Assembly: GCF_014127485.1 (NCBI RefSeq)
Contig: NZ_CP059903.1
Span: 1,860,001 to 1,924,000 of the forward strand
DNA: 64,000 bases
Origin: Nocardioides dongkuii
GTDB lineage: Bacteria > Actinomycetota > Actinomycetes > Propionibacteriales > Nocardioidaceae
Reading direction: 5' to 3'
Shown: one piece after another, positions 32,014 to 40,475 of the stretch
How positions within the stretch are numbered: position 1 is the first letter of the stretch
Layout of the letters: every line of letters starts with the position of its first letter
Notes under the pieces: model-generated
What the model was told of the DNA's origin: nothing
The model's input: only the letters and a program-made list of their open reading frames with translations
Database searches by the model: none
Position numbers and translations under genes: made by a program

Positions 32014-33122
32014 GCCGGGGGATGAGCGACACCGTCCTGCACGTCGGCGGCGCCGCGCCGTACGACGTCGTGGTCGGGCACGGCCTCGCCGGCCGGCTGC
32101 CCGAGGTCCTGGGCGAGGCGACCCAGCGGGTCGCGGTGGTCTGCCCCGACGGGCTCGACGACGTCCTCGCCCCCGTGGTCGCCGCGCTCGACGCGGCGTA
32201 CGACGTGCTGGTGCTGCCGCTGCCGGACGGCGAGGACGCCAAGACCGCCGACGTCGCGGTCCGCTGCTGGGAGGAGCTCGGCCGGGCCGGGTTCACCCGC
32301 TCCGACGCCGTCGTGACCGTCGGCGGGGGAGCCACCACCGACGTCGGCGGCTTCGTCGCCGCGACCTGGCTGCGCGGGGTGCGCGTGGTGCACGTGCCGA
32401 CCACGCTGCTGGGGATGGTCGACGCGGCCGTGGGCGGCAAGACCGGCATCAACACCGGCGCCGGCAAGAACCTGGTCGGCGCCTTCCACGAGCCGGCCGG
32501 CGTGCTCTGCGACCTGGCGCTCCTGGAGACGCTGCCCCGCGCCGAGCTGGTCGCCGGGCTGGGCGAGGTCGTCAAGTGCGGGTTCATCGCCGACCCGCGC
32601 ATCCTCGAGCTGGTCGAGGAGACCGACCCCGACGCGCTCGTCGCCGGCTCGCCGGTGCTGCGCGAGCTGGTCGAGCGCGCGATCCGCGTCAAGATCGACG
32701 TCGTGGTCGCCGACCTCAAGGAGACCGGCGGCGACGCCGGGCACCCGGGGCGCGAGGCGCTCAACTACGGGCACACGATGGCGCACGCGATCGAGCGCGC
32801 GGAGTCCTACGGCGTCCGGCACGGCGAGGCGGTCGCGATGGGCTGCGTGTACGTCGCCGAGCTCGCCCGGCGCACCGGCCACCTGAGCGACGCGGAGGCG
32901 GACCGGCACCGGTCGGCGTTCGCGCGGGTCGGCCTGCCCACGTCGTACGCCGGGGCGTCGTTCGAGGAGCTGCACGCCGCGATGCGGGTCGACAAGAAGT
33001 CCCGCGGCTCGCAGCTGCGGTTCGTCGTGCTCGACGGCATCGGGCGGCCGACCGTGCTGGCCGGCCCCGACGAGGCCGACCTGCGCGCGGCCTACGACGT
33101 GCTGCGGGGGGCCGCGTCATGA
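32010..33122 (+). CDS. aroB: 3-dehydroquinate synthase
   Basis: A 370-residue NAD- and metal-dependent enzyme that forms 3-dehydroquinate from DAHP. The NAD site includes DAVVTVGGGATTDVGGFVAA, followed by VPTTLLGMVDAAVGGKTGIN. The metal ligands are in LNYGHTMAHAIE and RHGEAVAMG. ATG 32010 overlaps aroK (ATGA); ATG 32022 is an alternative start. It overlaps aroQ by four bases. Confidence 0.96.
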   Translation: MSRGMSDTVLHVGGAAPYDVVVGHGLAGRLPEVLGEATQRVAVVCPDGLDDVLAPVVAALDAAYDVLVLPLPDGEDAKTADVAVRCWEELGRAGFTRSDAVVTVGGGATTDVGGFVAATWLRGVRVVHVPTTLLGMVDAAVGGKTGINTGAGKNLVGAFHEPAGVLCDLALLETLPRAELVAGLGEVVKCGFIADPRILELVEETDPDALVAGSPVLRELVERAIRVKIDVVVADLKETGGDAGHPGREALNYGHTMAHAIERAESYGVRHGEAVAMGCVYVAELARRTGHLSDAEADRHRSAFARVGLPTSYAGASFEELHAAMRVDKKSRGSQLRFVVLDGIGRPTVLAGPDEADLRAAYDVLRGAAS

Positions 33123-33565
33123 GGGTGCTGGTGCTCAACGGGCCCAACCTCGGGCGGCTGGGCCGCCGCCAGCCGGAGATCTACGGCACGACGACCCACG
33201 CCGAGCTCGCCGAGCAGTGCGTGGCCTGGGGGCGCGACCTCGGGCTGGCGGTCGAGGTGCGCCAGACCAACCACGAGGGCGAGCTGATCGACTGGCTCAA
33301 CGCCGCCGCCGACGACGAGACGCCGGTCGTCCTCAACGCCGCCGCCTGGACCCACTACTCCTACGCGCTGCTCGACGCCTGCGCCCAGCTCGTGGCGCCG
33401 CTGGTCGAGGTGCACATCTCCGACCCCCGCCGCCGGCCGGAGGAGTTCCGGCACACCTCCGTGGTCACGGCGTACGCCGTCGAGGTGGTCGCGGGCCACG
33501 GGATCGACGGCTACCGGCTGGCGCTGGAGACCCTCGCGCGACTCGGGGGCGGAACCACCTCCTGA
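33119..33565 (+). CDS. aroQ: 3-dehydroquinate dehydratase, type II
   Basis: A 148-residue type II dehydroquinase, a dodecameric enzyme in its family. The N-terminal NGPNLGRLGRRQPEIYG carries the catalytic Tyr and the mobile Arg loop. NHEGELIDWLN and VEVHISDPRRRPEEFRHTS follow. The usual NPGAYTHTS segment reads NAAAWTHYS here. ATG 33119 overlaps aroB. With aroE, aroC, aroK and aroB this gives five of the seven shikimate-pathway steps in one operon. Confidence 0.95.
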   Translation: MRVLVLNGPNLGRLGRRQPEIYGTTTHAELAEQCVAWGRDLGLAVEVRQTNHEGELIDWLNAAADDETPVVLNAAAWTHYSYALLDACAQLVAPLVEVHISDPRRRPEEFRHTSVVTAYAVEVVAGHGIDGYRLALETLARLGGGTTS

Positions 33566-33616
33566 CCCGCGCCGTCCGACCCGCGACCGACGGACCAGCG
33601 AACGAGGGTGGCGGAC

Positions 33617-34414
33617 ATGGACGGCAGGACGGACGGCAGCATCACGGTGGGCGTCAAGGGGCTGGTGGTGACCGGGCTGGTGCTGCTCGGGCTCGCGGTG
33701 GCCTACCTGCTGGGGGACGCGGGCGGGGGAGCGGCCGCGGACGCAGCACCCGCTCCCGCCACGGCGACCCCGGCGGCAGCGCCCGGCACCGTGACGATGG
33801 GCGGGGCCGGCGAGGCGACCGCGGTGCCCGACCAGGTGGAGTTCTCGCTCGCGGTCGGCGCCACGCGACCCTCGCTCGACGAGGCGCTCGACGTCGCCAG
33901 CACCACGATGGACCGGGTGCTCGGCCGGCTCTCCGGCTTCGGCGTCCGCAAGGGCGACGTCCAGACCACGGGTCTCTCGATGAACCCGGTCTACGACTAC
34001 GTCGAGAACGGCCCGCCGGTGCTGCGCGGCTACCGCGTCTCGCAGCGCGCCCAGGTGCTGGTCACCGAGCTCGCCCGCGGCGGCGCCGCGATCTCCGCGG
34101 CGGTCGGCGCCGGCGGCAACGGGGTGCGGGTCAGCGACATCCGGCTGGGCATCTCCGATCCGGACGCCGCGCTCGCCCAGGCCCGGCAGGCCGCGGTCGC
34201 GGAGGCCACGGCCAAGGCCGAGGAGTACGCCGAGGCCACCGGCCAGGAGCTCGGCGGCGTGGTGACCCTGCGCGAGGTGTCCGCGACCCCGCCGCGGGAG
34301 TCCCCGGTCTTCGCGGCGCAGAACCTGGCGGCGTACGACGCGGCCGCCGTGCCCATCCGCGCGGGCAAGGAGGACCTGGCGGTGCGCGTCGAGGTGGTCT
34401 GGCGGCTGGCGTGA
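33617..34414 (+). CDS. SIMPL domain (DUF541) secreted or membrane-anchored protein
   Basis: A 265-residue protein with one N-terminal hydrophobic segment (GLVVTGLVLLGLAVAYLLG), an Ala/Pro linker and a SIMPL/DUF541 domain from about residue 60 (VTMGGAGEATAVPDQVEFSLAVGA to the C-terminus). SIMPL proteins are extracytoplasmic and their biochemical role is unclear. ATG 33617 has GAGGG nine bases upstream; an in-frame GTG at 33608 adds three residues. It ends in a strong hairpin, so it probably closes the aro transcription unit. Confidence 0.87.
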   Translation: MDGRTDGSITVGVKGLVVTGLVLLGLAVAYLLGDAGGGAAADAAPAPATATPAAAPGTVTMGGAGEATAVPDQVEFSLAVGATRPSLDEALDVASTTMDRVLGRLSGFGVRKGDVQTTGLSMNPVYDYVENGPPVLRGYRVSQRAQVLVTELARGGAAISAAVGAGGNGVRVSDIRLGISDPDAALAQARQAAVAEATAKAEEYAEATGQELGGVVTLREVSATPPRESPVFAAQNLAAYDAAAVPIRAGKEDLAVRVEVVWRLA

Positions 34415-34418
34415 GCGA

Positions 34419-34449
34419 GGGGGCCGGGTTTCGCGGGTGCCCGGCCCCC
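34419..34449 (+). terminator. Hairpin between the SIMPL gene and efp
   Basis: A perfect 10-bp stem, GGGGGCCGGG (34419-34428) and CCCGGCCCCC (34440-34449), has an 11-base loop and starts four bases after the stop codon. TAGACT at 34455-34460 follows as a probable -10 box for efp. Confidence 0.7.
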
Positions 34450-34529
34450 GCCGCTAGACTCGTCTGCTGTTGCCCAGGCACCGGCCGGGCGACGTCCCCG
34501 CTCCCGTACCCGAAGGCTGGCCCGCGCGC

Positions 34530-35093
34530 ATGGCAACGACGAACGACCTCAAGAACGGCATGGTCCTCAACATCGACGGCCAGCTCTGGGCCGTGGTGGA
34601 GTTCCAGCACGTGAAGCCGGGCAAGGGCCCCGCGTTCGTGCGCACCAAGCTCCGCAACGTGGAGTCGGGCAAGAACGTCGACAAGACCTTCAACGCCGGC
34701 ACCAAGGTCGAGACCGCCACGGTCGACCGCCGCACGATGCAGTACCTCTACAACGACGGCACCTCGTTCGTCTTCATGGACACCGGCACCTACGACCAGC
34801 TCGAGGTCCCGCCGGAGGTCCTCGGCGACGGTGCGAACTTCCTCCTCGAGAACCAGGAGGCGATCGTCGCCACCAACGAGGGCCGGGTGCTCTTCGTCGA
34901 GCTGCCCGCCTCCGTCGAGCTCGTGGTCACCTTCACCGAGCCCGGCCTCGCCGGCGACAGCGCCACCGGCCGCACCAAGCCGGCCACCCTGGAGACCGGG
35001 CACGAGATCCAGGTGCCGCTCTTCGTCAACCAGGGCGAGAAGGTCAAGGTCGACACCCGCGACTCCTCCTACCTGGGTCGCGTCAAGTCCTGA
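34530..35093 (+). CDS. efp: Translation elongation factor P
   Basis: A 187-residue three-domain EF-P that relieves ribosome stalling at proline runs. Domain I begins [20 protein letters not shown]. The tip loop is KPGKGPAF, with the conserved Lys near residue 32 that is modified in some bacteria. The C-terminus has LPLF-like [30 protein letters not shown] at 34455-34460 is a likely -10 box. The stop overlaps the nusB ATG (TGATG). Confidence 0.96.
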   Translation: MATTNDLKNGMVLNIDGQLWAVVEFQHVKPGKGPAFVRTKLRNVESGKNVDKTFNAGTKVETATVDRRTMQYLYNDGTSFVFMDTGTYDQLEVPPEVLGDGANFLLENQEAIVATNEGRVLFVELPASVELVVTFTEPGLAGDSATGRTKPATLETGHEIQVPLFVNQGEKVKVDTRDSSYLGRVKS

Positions 35094-35503
35094 TGGCTGC
35101 TCGTTCCAAGGCACGCAAGCGGGCGCTGGACGTCCTCTACGCCTCGGAGATGCGCGGCGAGTCCGCCGTCGACGCCCTCGACCGGGCGATCGCGGACGGC
35201 GAGGCGCCGACCAACGACTACACCGCGGTGCTGGTGCGCGGCGTCGTCGAGCGCCAGGCGCGCCTCGACGAGCTGCTCGCGGAGTACTCCGAGGGCTGGA
35301 CGCTCGCCCGGATGCCGGCGGTCGACCGCAACGTCCTGCGGATCGGCCTCTGGGAGCTGCTGTACGCCGACGACATCCCCGACGCCGTCGCGGTGAGCGA
35401 GGCGACCGCCCTGGTGCGCGACCTGTCGACCGACGAGTCGCCGCAGTTCGTCAACGGCGTGCTGGGCAACCTGCTGCGCAACAAGGCGACGCTGAGCCGC
35501 TGA
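35093..35503 (+). CDS. nusB: Transcription antitermination factor NusB
   Basis: A 136-residue all-helical NusB that binds boxA RNA with S10 in rRNA antitermination. It shows the family signatures SKARKRALDVLYASEMRG, MPAVDRNVLRIGLWELLY and DESPQFVNGVLGNLL. ATG 35093 shares a base with the efp stop. In many actinobacteria efp-nusB precedes the pyr operon; here the pyr genes are 7 kb away. Confidence 0.95.
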   Translation: MAARSKARKRALDVLYASEMRGESAVDALDRAIADGEAPTNDYTAVLVRGVVERQARLDELLAEYSEGWTLARMPAVDRNVLRIGLWELLYADDIPDAVAVSEATALVRDLSTDESPQFVNGVLGNLLRNKATLSR

Positions 35504-35535
35504 GGCTCCGCCCCTCGTGGGTTGAGGTCGTCGTA

Positions 35536-35615
35536 GGTCGAGTGCCTCGCTGGCGCTCGCTACTCGACCACCGACGGCCGACCACCGAGTCCGGACACAA
35601 GCGCCGACTCGGCGT
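35536..35615. repeat. Dispersed GGTCGAG-type palindrome plus a fragment of the 181-bp array linker
   Basis: Downstream of nusB, GGTCGAGT (35536-35543) and ACTCGACC (35562-35569) form an inverted repeat around a GCTCGC-rich centre. It is a short member of the palindrome family seen at 9797-10510. Directly after it, 35592-35615 is an exact 24-base inverted match to 9743-9766 in the array linker. The remaining gap up to 35691 contains nothing recognisable. The palindrome may serve as terminator for efp-nusB. Confidence 0.75.
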
Positions 35616-35691
35616 GGGGTGTGTCGGGACGCACGACGCCGGGGTGCGGGTCACGGCGTGGGGGGTGCTTCCGGGGGGTAGAGAGTCGGGC

Positions 35692-36522
35692 ATGGATCTC
35701 GCTTCCCGCACCGACGACCTGGGCCGTCAGGCTCACTCCAGCGACTGGCTCGACCACGCGGTCCGGGCCGGGCTCGTCGCCTACGGCGTCGTGCACCTGC
35801 TGATCGCCTGGCTCGCCCTCCAGCTCGCGTTCGGCGAGCGCGAGGGGTCGGCGTCCAGCTCCGGTGCGCTCCAGCAGCTGGCCGAGCAGCCGTTCGGCAA
35901 GGTGCTGGTCTGGCTGATCGCGCTGGGCATGCTGCTGCTCGTGGTCTGGCGGCTGCTCGAGGCGGCGCTGGGCCACCGCGACGAGGACGGGAGCACCCGG
36001 GTCCGCAAGCGGGTCACCTCCGCCGGCAAGGCGGTGCTGTACGGCGCGATCGGCGTCAGCGCGGTCCGGGTCGCGACCGGGTCCGGCTCGTCCGGCGGCG
36101 GCAAGAAGTCCGGCACCGACTCGACCACGGCGAAGCTGATGGACCTGCCCGGCGGGCAGGTGATCGTGGTGCTCGTCGGTCTCGCGATCATCGGGTACGG
36201 CGGCTACCTGATCGTGAAGGCGTGGACCGAGAAGTTCGCCAAGGAGCTCGACGCGCAGGGCAAGAGCGGCGACTCCGGGTCGGCGTACCTGCTGTTCGGC
36301 AAGGTCGGGTACGTCGCCAAGGGCGTCGCAATCGGCATCGTCGGCTCGCTGTTCGTGTACGCCGGGGTGACCCACGAGGCGGACAAGTCCGGCGGCCTGG
36401 ACCAGGCGCTCCGGGAGGTCCTCGACCAGCCGTTCGGCCCGGTCCTGCTCGGCGCGATCGCGATCGGCATCGGCTGCTACGGGCTGTTCAGCTTCGCCCG
36501 GGCGCGACACCTGTCCCGCTGA
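35692..36522 (+). CDS. DUF1206 membrane protein
   Basis: A 276-residue membrane protein with about six hydrophobic spans arranged as three similar two-span repeats, each with a pattern like GLVAYGVVHLLIAWLAL, KAVLYGAIGVSAVRVA and KVGYVAKGVAIGIVGSLFVY, and with QPFGKVLVW/QPFGPVLLG repeated. This is the DUF1206 layout, whose function is unknown. ATG 35692 has no convincing ribosome site; a TAGAGA hexamer seven bases upstream may give a near-leaderless message. Confidence 0.87.
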   Translation: MDLASRTDDLGRQAHSSDWLDHAVRAGLVAYGVVHLLIAWLALQLAFGEREGSASSSGALQQLAEQPFGKVLVWLIALGMLLLVVWRLLEAALGHRDEDGSTRVRKRVTSAGKAVLYGAIGVSAVRVATGSGSSGGGKKSGTDSTTAKLMDLPGGQVIVVLVGLAIIGYGGYLIVKAWTEKFAKELDAQGKSGDSGSAYLLFGKVGYVAKGVAIGIVGSLFVYAGVTHEADKSGGLDQALREVLDQPFGPVLLGAIAIGIGCYGLFSFARARHLSR

Positions 36523-36562
36523 CTCACCTGCCCGCGCCTCGCCGGCGTGGCAGGGTGGGGAC

Positions 36563-37921
36563 ATGGAGGAGCAGGTCGATGTCGTGGTCGTCGGGCTCGG
36601 CCCCGGCGGCGAGTACGCCGCGCAGAAGATCGCCGAGGCCGGGCTGAGCGTCGTCGGCGTGGAGCGCGCGCTGGTCGGGGGCGAGTGCCCGTTCTACGGC
36701 TGCATCCCCTCCAAGATGATCATCCGCGCCGCCGACACCCTCGCCGAGGCCCGGCGGGCCCAGACGCTGGGCGGCGCCGTCGACGTCCATCCCGACTGGG
36801 GCCTGGTCGCCACCCGCATCGACAAGCAGGCCACCAACCACTGGGACGACGCCTCGCACACGACCCGGCTCGAGGAGGCGGGGGTGCGGATCGTGCGCGG
36901 CCACGGCCGGCTCGACGGTCCCGGTCGGGTGGTCGTCGACGGCACGACGTACGTCGCGGCGCGCGGGGTGGTGCTGAACGCCGGCACCGAGCCCGCCGTG
37001 CCCCCGATCGAGGGGCTCGAGGGCACGCCGTACTGGACCAACCGCGAGGTGATGCGGCTGACCACGGCGCCGGAGAGCCTGGTGGTCGTCGGCGGCGGCC
37101 CGATCGGCGCGGAGCTCGCGCAGGCGTTCGCGCGGTTCGGGGTCCGGGTGACGCTGCTGGAGGTCGCCGACCGGATCCTCGGCCCGGCCGAGCCGGAGGC
37201 GAGCGCGGTGATCGCGGACGTCTTCGAGCGCGAGGGCATCGGGGTGGTCACCGGCGCGCGGATCGAGCGGGTCCGCCACGACGGGAGGTTCCACGTCGAC
37301 GTCGACGGGCGCACCGTCGAGGCCGACCAGCTGCTGGTCGCCACCGGGCGCCGGACCAACCTGCGCGACGTGGGCCTCGAGACCGTCGGGCTCGACCCGG
37401 CCGCGCGGCACGTCGAGGTCGACGAGCGGATGCGCGCCGCGGACCGGCTCTGGGCGGTCGGCGACATCACCGGCAAGGGGGAGTTCACCCACGTCTCGAT
37501 GTACCAGGGCGCGATCGTCGTCCGGGACGTCCTCGGGCAGGACGGCCCGCCGGCCGACTACCGCGCGCTGAGCTGGGTGACCTTCACCGACCCCGAGGTG
37601 GCGGCCGTCGGGATGACTGAGCGGCAGGCGCGCGACGCCGGGCTGCGCGTGGTGACCGGGTACGCCGACGTCGCGCAGTCCACCCGCGGCTGGATCCACC
37701 AGGCCGGCAACGAGGGGATCGTCAAGGTGGTCGCGGACGTCGACCGCGGGGTGCTCGTCGGGGCCTCGGTGGTGGCGCCGTACGGCGGCGAGGTGATCGG
37801 CCTGCTGGCGACCGCGGTGCACGCCGAGGTGCCGGTGGCGACCCTGCGATCCATGCACTTCGCCTACCCGACCTTCCACCGCACGATCGAGTCCGCCCTG
37901 GCCGACCTCGGCGACGTGTGA
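36563..37921 (+). CDS. FAD-dependent pyridine nucleotide-disulfide oxidoreductase
   Basis: A 452-residue flavoprotein of the dihydrolipoamide dehydrogenase/mercuric reductase group. The FAD motif is VVVGLGPGGEYAA. The redox-active disulfide is in GGECPFYGCIPSK (CX4C spacing kept; middle residues differ from the LNVG of typical lipoamide dehydrogenases). The NAD(P) motif is VVGGGPIGAELAQ. The dimerisation domain contains HFAYPTFHRTIESAL. The usual C-terminal HxxxxE is therefore present. The substrate could be a low-molecular disulfide or a quinone. It appears to be a single gene. Confidence 0.85.
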   Translation: MEEQVDVVVVGLGPGGEYAAQKIAEAGLSVVGVERALVGGECPFYGCIPSKMIIRAADTLAEARRAQTLGGAVDVHPDWGLVATRIDKQATNHWDDASHTTRLEEAGVRIVRGHGRLDGPGRVVVDGTTYVAARGVVLNAGTEPAVPPIEGLEGTPYWTNREVMRLTTAPESLVVVGGGPIGAELAQAFARFGVRVTLLEVADRILGPAEPEASAVIADVFEREGIGVVTGARIERVRHDGRFHVDVDGRTVEADQLLVATGRRTNLRDVGLETVGLDPAARHVEVDERMRAADRLWAVGDITGKGEFTHVSMYQGAIVVRDVLGQDGPPADYRALSWVTFTDPEVAAVGMTERQARDAGLRVVTGYADVAQSTRGWIHQAGNEGIVKVVADVDRGVLVGASVVAPYGGEVIGLLATAVHAEVPVATLRSMHFAYPTFHRTIESALADLGDV

Positions 37922-37985
37922 GCCGGCCCGGATCGGGGAAAGTGGACCCGGACCAGCAGCCCGCACCGAGGAGACCCGAACGCCG

Positions 37986-39359
37986 ATGAGCCAGAGGCCG
38001 CACCACGAGGCACCCGACACCTCGGACACCAGCGACCGGCTCTACACGCCGGAGGAGCTCGCGGCGTACGCCGCGAGCCAGGTGCCGCCGACCCGGCCGA
38101 CCGGCGCGCCCGCGCAGACGCCGGTGTACGGCGGCGACCCGCTGAGCGACCCGGCGTACGGCGCGCGGCCGACGGCGCCGCCCAGCACGCCCCCGCCGAG
38201 TGCGCCGCCGGCCGCTGCTCCGCCAGCCGCCGCTCCGCCCGTGGCGCGGCCCGCGACGCCGCCGCCGTCCGCTCCGCCGGTGGGTCCGCCGCCGTCCGCG
38301 CCGCCCGCCCGTGCCCACGTCTCGACCTCGCCGGTCGCCCCGCCGCCCGCTCATCCCGCAGCGGCCGGGGCCCCCGGGGCGCCCGTGGCGCCCGGCGAGC
38401 AGGGCGACGGGGAGCCGCGCCGGTTCATGAGCGCGACCGACTTCCTCGACCGCCGCGTCGACGACACCGACTTCGGACCCGCGACCTGGGGCTGGCGCGG
38501 CCGGGTGCGGCGCTGGACCGGGAACATGGTGCAGCCGCGGATGGGTCCCGCCGAGCTCGAGTTCGAGCAGGACCGCCGCTCCGTGCAGCGCGACTTCGAC
38601 GGCCCGCGGACGATCGCGTTCATCAACCCCAAGGGCGGGGCGGCCAAGACGACCGGCGTGCTCGCCGCGGGCTACACCTTCGGCACGGTGCGCGGCGGCG
38701 GCGTCGTCGCCTGGGACAACAACGAGACCCGCGGCACGCTCGGCATCCGGGGCACCCGCAGCACGCACCGCAACACCACCCGCGAGCTGCTCGAGGACCT
38801 CGGCCGGTTCAACGACGTCTACCAGTCGCGGATCGGCGACCTCGGCGCGTTCGTGCGCTCGCAGGGCGACGCGCACTTCGACGTCCTCGCCTCCGACGAG
38901 CGTCCCGACGTGACCGGCCAGATCCACGCCGAGGACTTCAACGCCGTGCACAAGCTCCTCGAGCGCTTCTACCGGGTCATCCTGGTCGACACCGGCAACA
39001 ACATGCGCGCCGAGAACTGGCTCGCCGCCGCCGACGCCGCCGACCTCCTCGTGGTGACCAGCACCGTCCGCGAGGACACCGGCTACAGCGGGCTGTGGAT
39101 GCTCGACGCGCTGCAGGACGCGGGCTACCAGAACCTCAAGTACAAGACCGTCACCGTGCTCTCCGACCCCTCGCCGCAGGTCGACGGCAAGCTCGCCCAC
39201 GACCTCGTCGACGTCTACGAGCAGCGCACCCGCGCGGTCTACCGGGTGCCCTACGACCCCGCGCTCGTCGCCGGCTCGATCGTCCCCTACAGCCAGCTCT
39301 CCCCGGACACCCGTCGCCAGTGGCTGCGCGCCTGCGCCGGCATGGCGGGGGCGCTCTGA
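37986..39359 (+). CDS. ParA/MinD-like P-loop ATPase with a proline-rich N-terminus
   Basis: A 457-residue protein. Residues 1-140 are disordered, rich in Pro and Ala, with YxPEELAAYAAS near the start. The ATPase domain follows, with a deviant Walker A FINPKGGAAKTT (signature Lys216 and Lys221), a switch region LVDTGNNMRAENWL and DLLVVTSTVRED. The first Walker-type aspartate segment reads VVAWDNNETRGTLG instead of DxDxxG. The layout resembles EspI-like MinD relatives of type VII secretion loci, but no ESX genes are present, nor a ParB partner. GAGGAG precedes ATG 37986. A perfect terminator follows. Confidence 0.82.
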   Translation: MSQRPHHEAPDTSDTSDRLYTPEELAAYAASQVPPTRPTGAPAQTPVYGGDPLSDPAYGARPTAPPSTPPPSAPPAAAPPAAAPPVARPATPPPSAPPVGPPPSAPPARAHVSTSPVAPPPAHPAAAGAPGAPVAPGEQGDGEPRRFMSATDFLDRRVDDTDFGPATWGWRGRVRRWTGNMVQPRMGPAELEFEQDRRSVQRDFDGPRTIAFINPKGGAAKTTGVLAAGYTFGTVRGGGVVAWDNNETRGTLGIRGTRSTHRNTTRELLEDLGRFNDVYQSRIGDLGAFVRSQGDAHFDVLASDERPDVTGQIHAEDFNAVHKLLERFYRVILVDTGNNMRAENWLAAADAADLLVVTSTVREDTGYSGLWMLDALQDAGYQNLKYKTVTVLSDPSPQVDGKLAHDLVDVYEQRTRAVYRVPYDPALVAGSIVPYSQLSPDTRRQWLRACAGMAGAL

Positions 39360-39363
39360 CGGA

Positions 39364-39403
39364 CCTCGCGGTTCCCGCCCCGACCGGGGCGGGAACCGCG
39401 AGG
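39364..39403 (+). terminator. Perfect 18-bp hairpin after the ParA-like gene
   Basis: CCTCGCGGTTCCCGCCCC (39364-39381) pairs fully with 39386-39403 around a four-base loop GACC. It begins five bases after the stop and ends eight bases before the next ATG (39412). The right arm ends in GCGAGG, the only ribosome-site-like bases for that downstream gene, so the hairpin may also affect its translation. Confidence 0.8.
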
Positions 39404-39411
39404 ATGGCTGC

Positions 39412-39855
39412 ATGAGCGTCACCATGAACCGCACCCGGAAGGGTCGCCGGGTCAGCGGCGAGCTGCAGTGGGACGGCACCCGCTGGCGCCGCTGGACCGG
39501 ACGCCGGTGGGCCCGCGCGGCGTACTCCCTGCGTCCCTCGCGGCTGGAGGTCGCCGAGCCGCTGCACCGTGACCCCGAGGAGAGCGTCGAGACCCGGCAG
39601 CGGGTGCTCGGCCTCGCGGTCGAGGACCAGGTGCTCACGAACGGGGCCACGGTCGTCCACGAGGGTCCGTCGGGCGTGGTGCTGTCCTACCGGCGGCGTC
39701 CCGCCCATGCCGCCCACGCGATCATGACGCTGCTCACCGGCGGGCTCTGGGCGGTGGTCTGGGCCGCGTGCGCGCTCGGCGAGGCCCGGGACCGGGTGCT
39801 CCTCGAGGTCGACCCCTGGGGTCACGTCTGGGCGACGCAGGGCCTCAAGCGCTGA
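39412..39855 (+). CDS. Hypothetical membrane protein with a WDGTRWRRWTG motif
   Basis: A 147-residue protein of unknown function. The N-terminus carries two basic Trp repeats (ELQWDGTRWRRWTGRRWARAAY), reminiscent of the short WW(D)GxxW motif of DUF2510. One hydrophobic segment near residues 100-122 (AAHAIMTLLTGGLWAVVWAACAL) is probably a membrane span. ATG 39412 follows the hairpin directly; ATG 39424 is an alternative start. Its partnership with the upstream ATPase is unproven. Confidence 0.7.
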   Translation: MSVTMNRTRKGRRVSGELQWDGTRWRRWTGRRWARAAYSLRPSRLEVAEPLHRDPEESVETRQRVLGLAVEDQVLTNGATVVHEGPSGVVLSYRRRPAHAAHAIMTLLTGGLWAVVWAACALGEARDRVLLEVDPWGHVWATQGLKR

Positions 39856-39874
39856 CGCTGCCGCTGCCGCCGCC

Positions 39875-39976
39875 GGGACGTCATACGAGACGGCGGCAAT
39901 AGCGACCACGTCGTACGACGTCCCGTGGGACGTTATGCGAGACGGCGGCAGTAGCGACCAGGTCGTATGACGTCCG
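39875..39976. repeat. Pair of 50-bp imperfect palindromes (copies 3 and 4)
   Basis: Two 50-base units occupy 39875-39924 and 39927-39976 with a two-base gap. Copy 3 is nearly perfect: left arm GGGACGTCATACGA, right arm TCGTACGACGTCCC. Copy 4 has GGGACGTTATGCGA and TCGTATGACGTCCG. Their inner 22 bases are almost the same (GACGGCGGCARTAGCGACCA core). They lie between two convergent genes and match the pair at 3163-3276 in length and arms. Confidence 0.85.
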
Positions 39977-40000
39977 GGGACGGACGGCGCGCGAGGACGG

Positions 40001-40408
40001 TCAGCTCTTCGCGGCACCCCAGCCGTGCCAGCGGTCGATCTGCATCCACGCGCTGACCCGCGGGCTCTGGCGGTCGGGGTAGGGGCTGCCGCCGTAGTGG
40101 GTGCTGAGCCGGTCGATGTCGGTGAGCTCGGTGTCGTCGGCCATCTCGACGATCCGCCCCTGCAGCGAGACGTGGGTGTACCAGTCGGCCTCGTCGAGCA
40201 CGGTCAGCGAGAGCCGCGGGTCCCGGCGCAGGTGCTGGAGGCGCACGCGGGTGTGGTCCATGTTGAGCAGCACCCGGTCGTCGTCCTCGAGCAGGTACCA
40301 GGTCGCCACCGACACGGGCTGGCCGTCCTTCCGGAGGGTCGCGACGACGGACGGGTTCGGCTTGCGGAGCAGGTCGCGGAGCTCGTCGGGGAAGGGCAGC
40401 TCGGGCAT
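40001..40408 (-). CDS. PPOX-class flavin/F420-dependent oxidoreductase family protein
   Basis: A 135-residue split-barrel protein of the pyridoxamine 5'-phosphate oxidase-like superfamily. PSVVATLRKDGQPVSVATWYLLEDDDRVLLNMDHTRVRLQHLRRDPRLSLTV is the typical cofactor-binding half, written here in separate pieces: VATLRKDGQPVSVATWY, then RVLLNMDHTRVRLQHL. Small actinobacterial members often use F420. GAGGAG lies just upstream of the ATG. The substrate is not predictable. Confidence 0.85.
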   Translation of the reverse strand: MPELPFPDELRDLLRKPNPSVVATLRKDGQPVSVATWYLLEDDDRVLLNMDHTRVRLQHLRRDPRLSLTVLDEADWYTHVSLQGRIVEMADDTELTDIDRLSTHYGGSPYPDRQSPRVSAWMQIDRWHGWGAAKS

Positions 40409-40475
40409 GGGGGGCTCCTCGGGTCGCGGAGCCCACCGGTGCCCGACCCGACGGGGTGAGAAACCCTCCCCGCGC

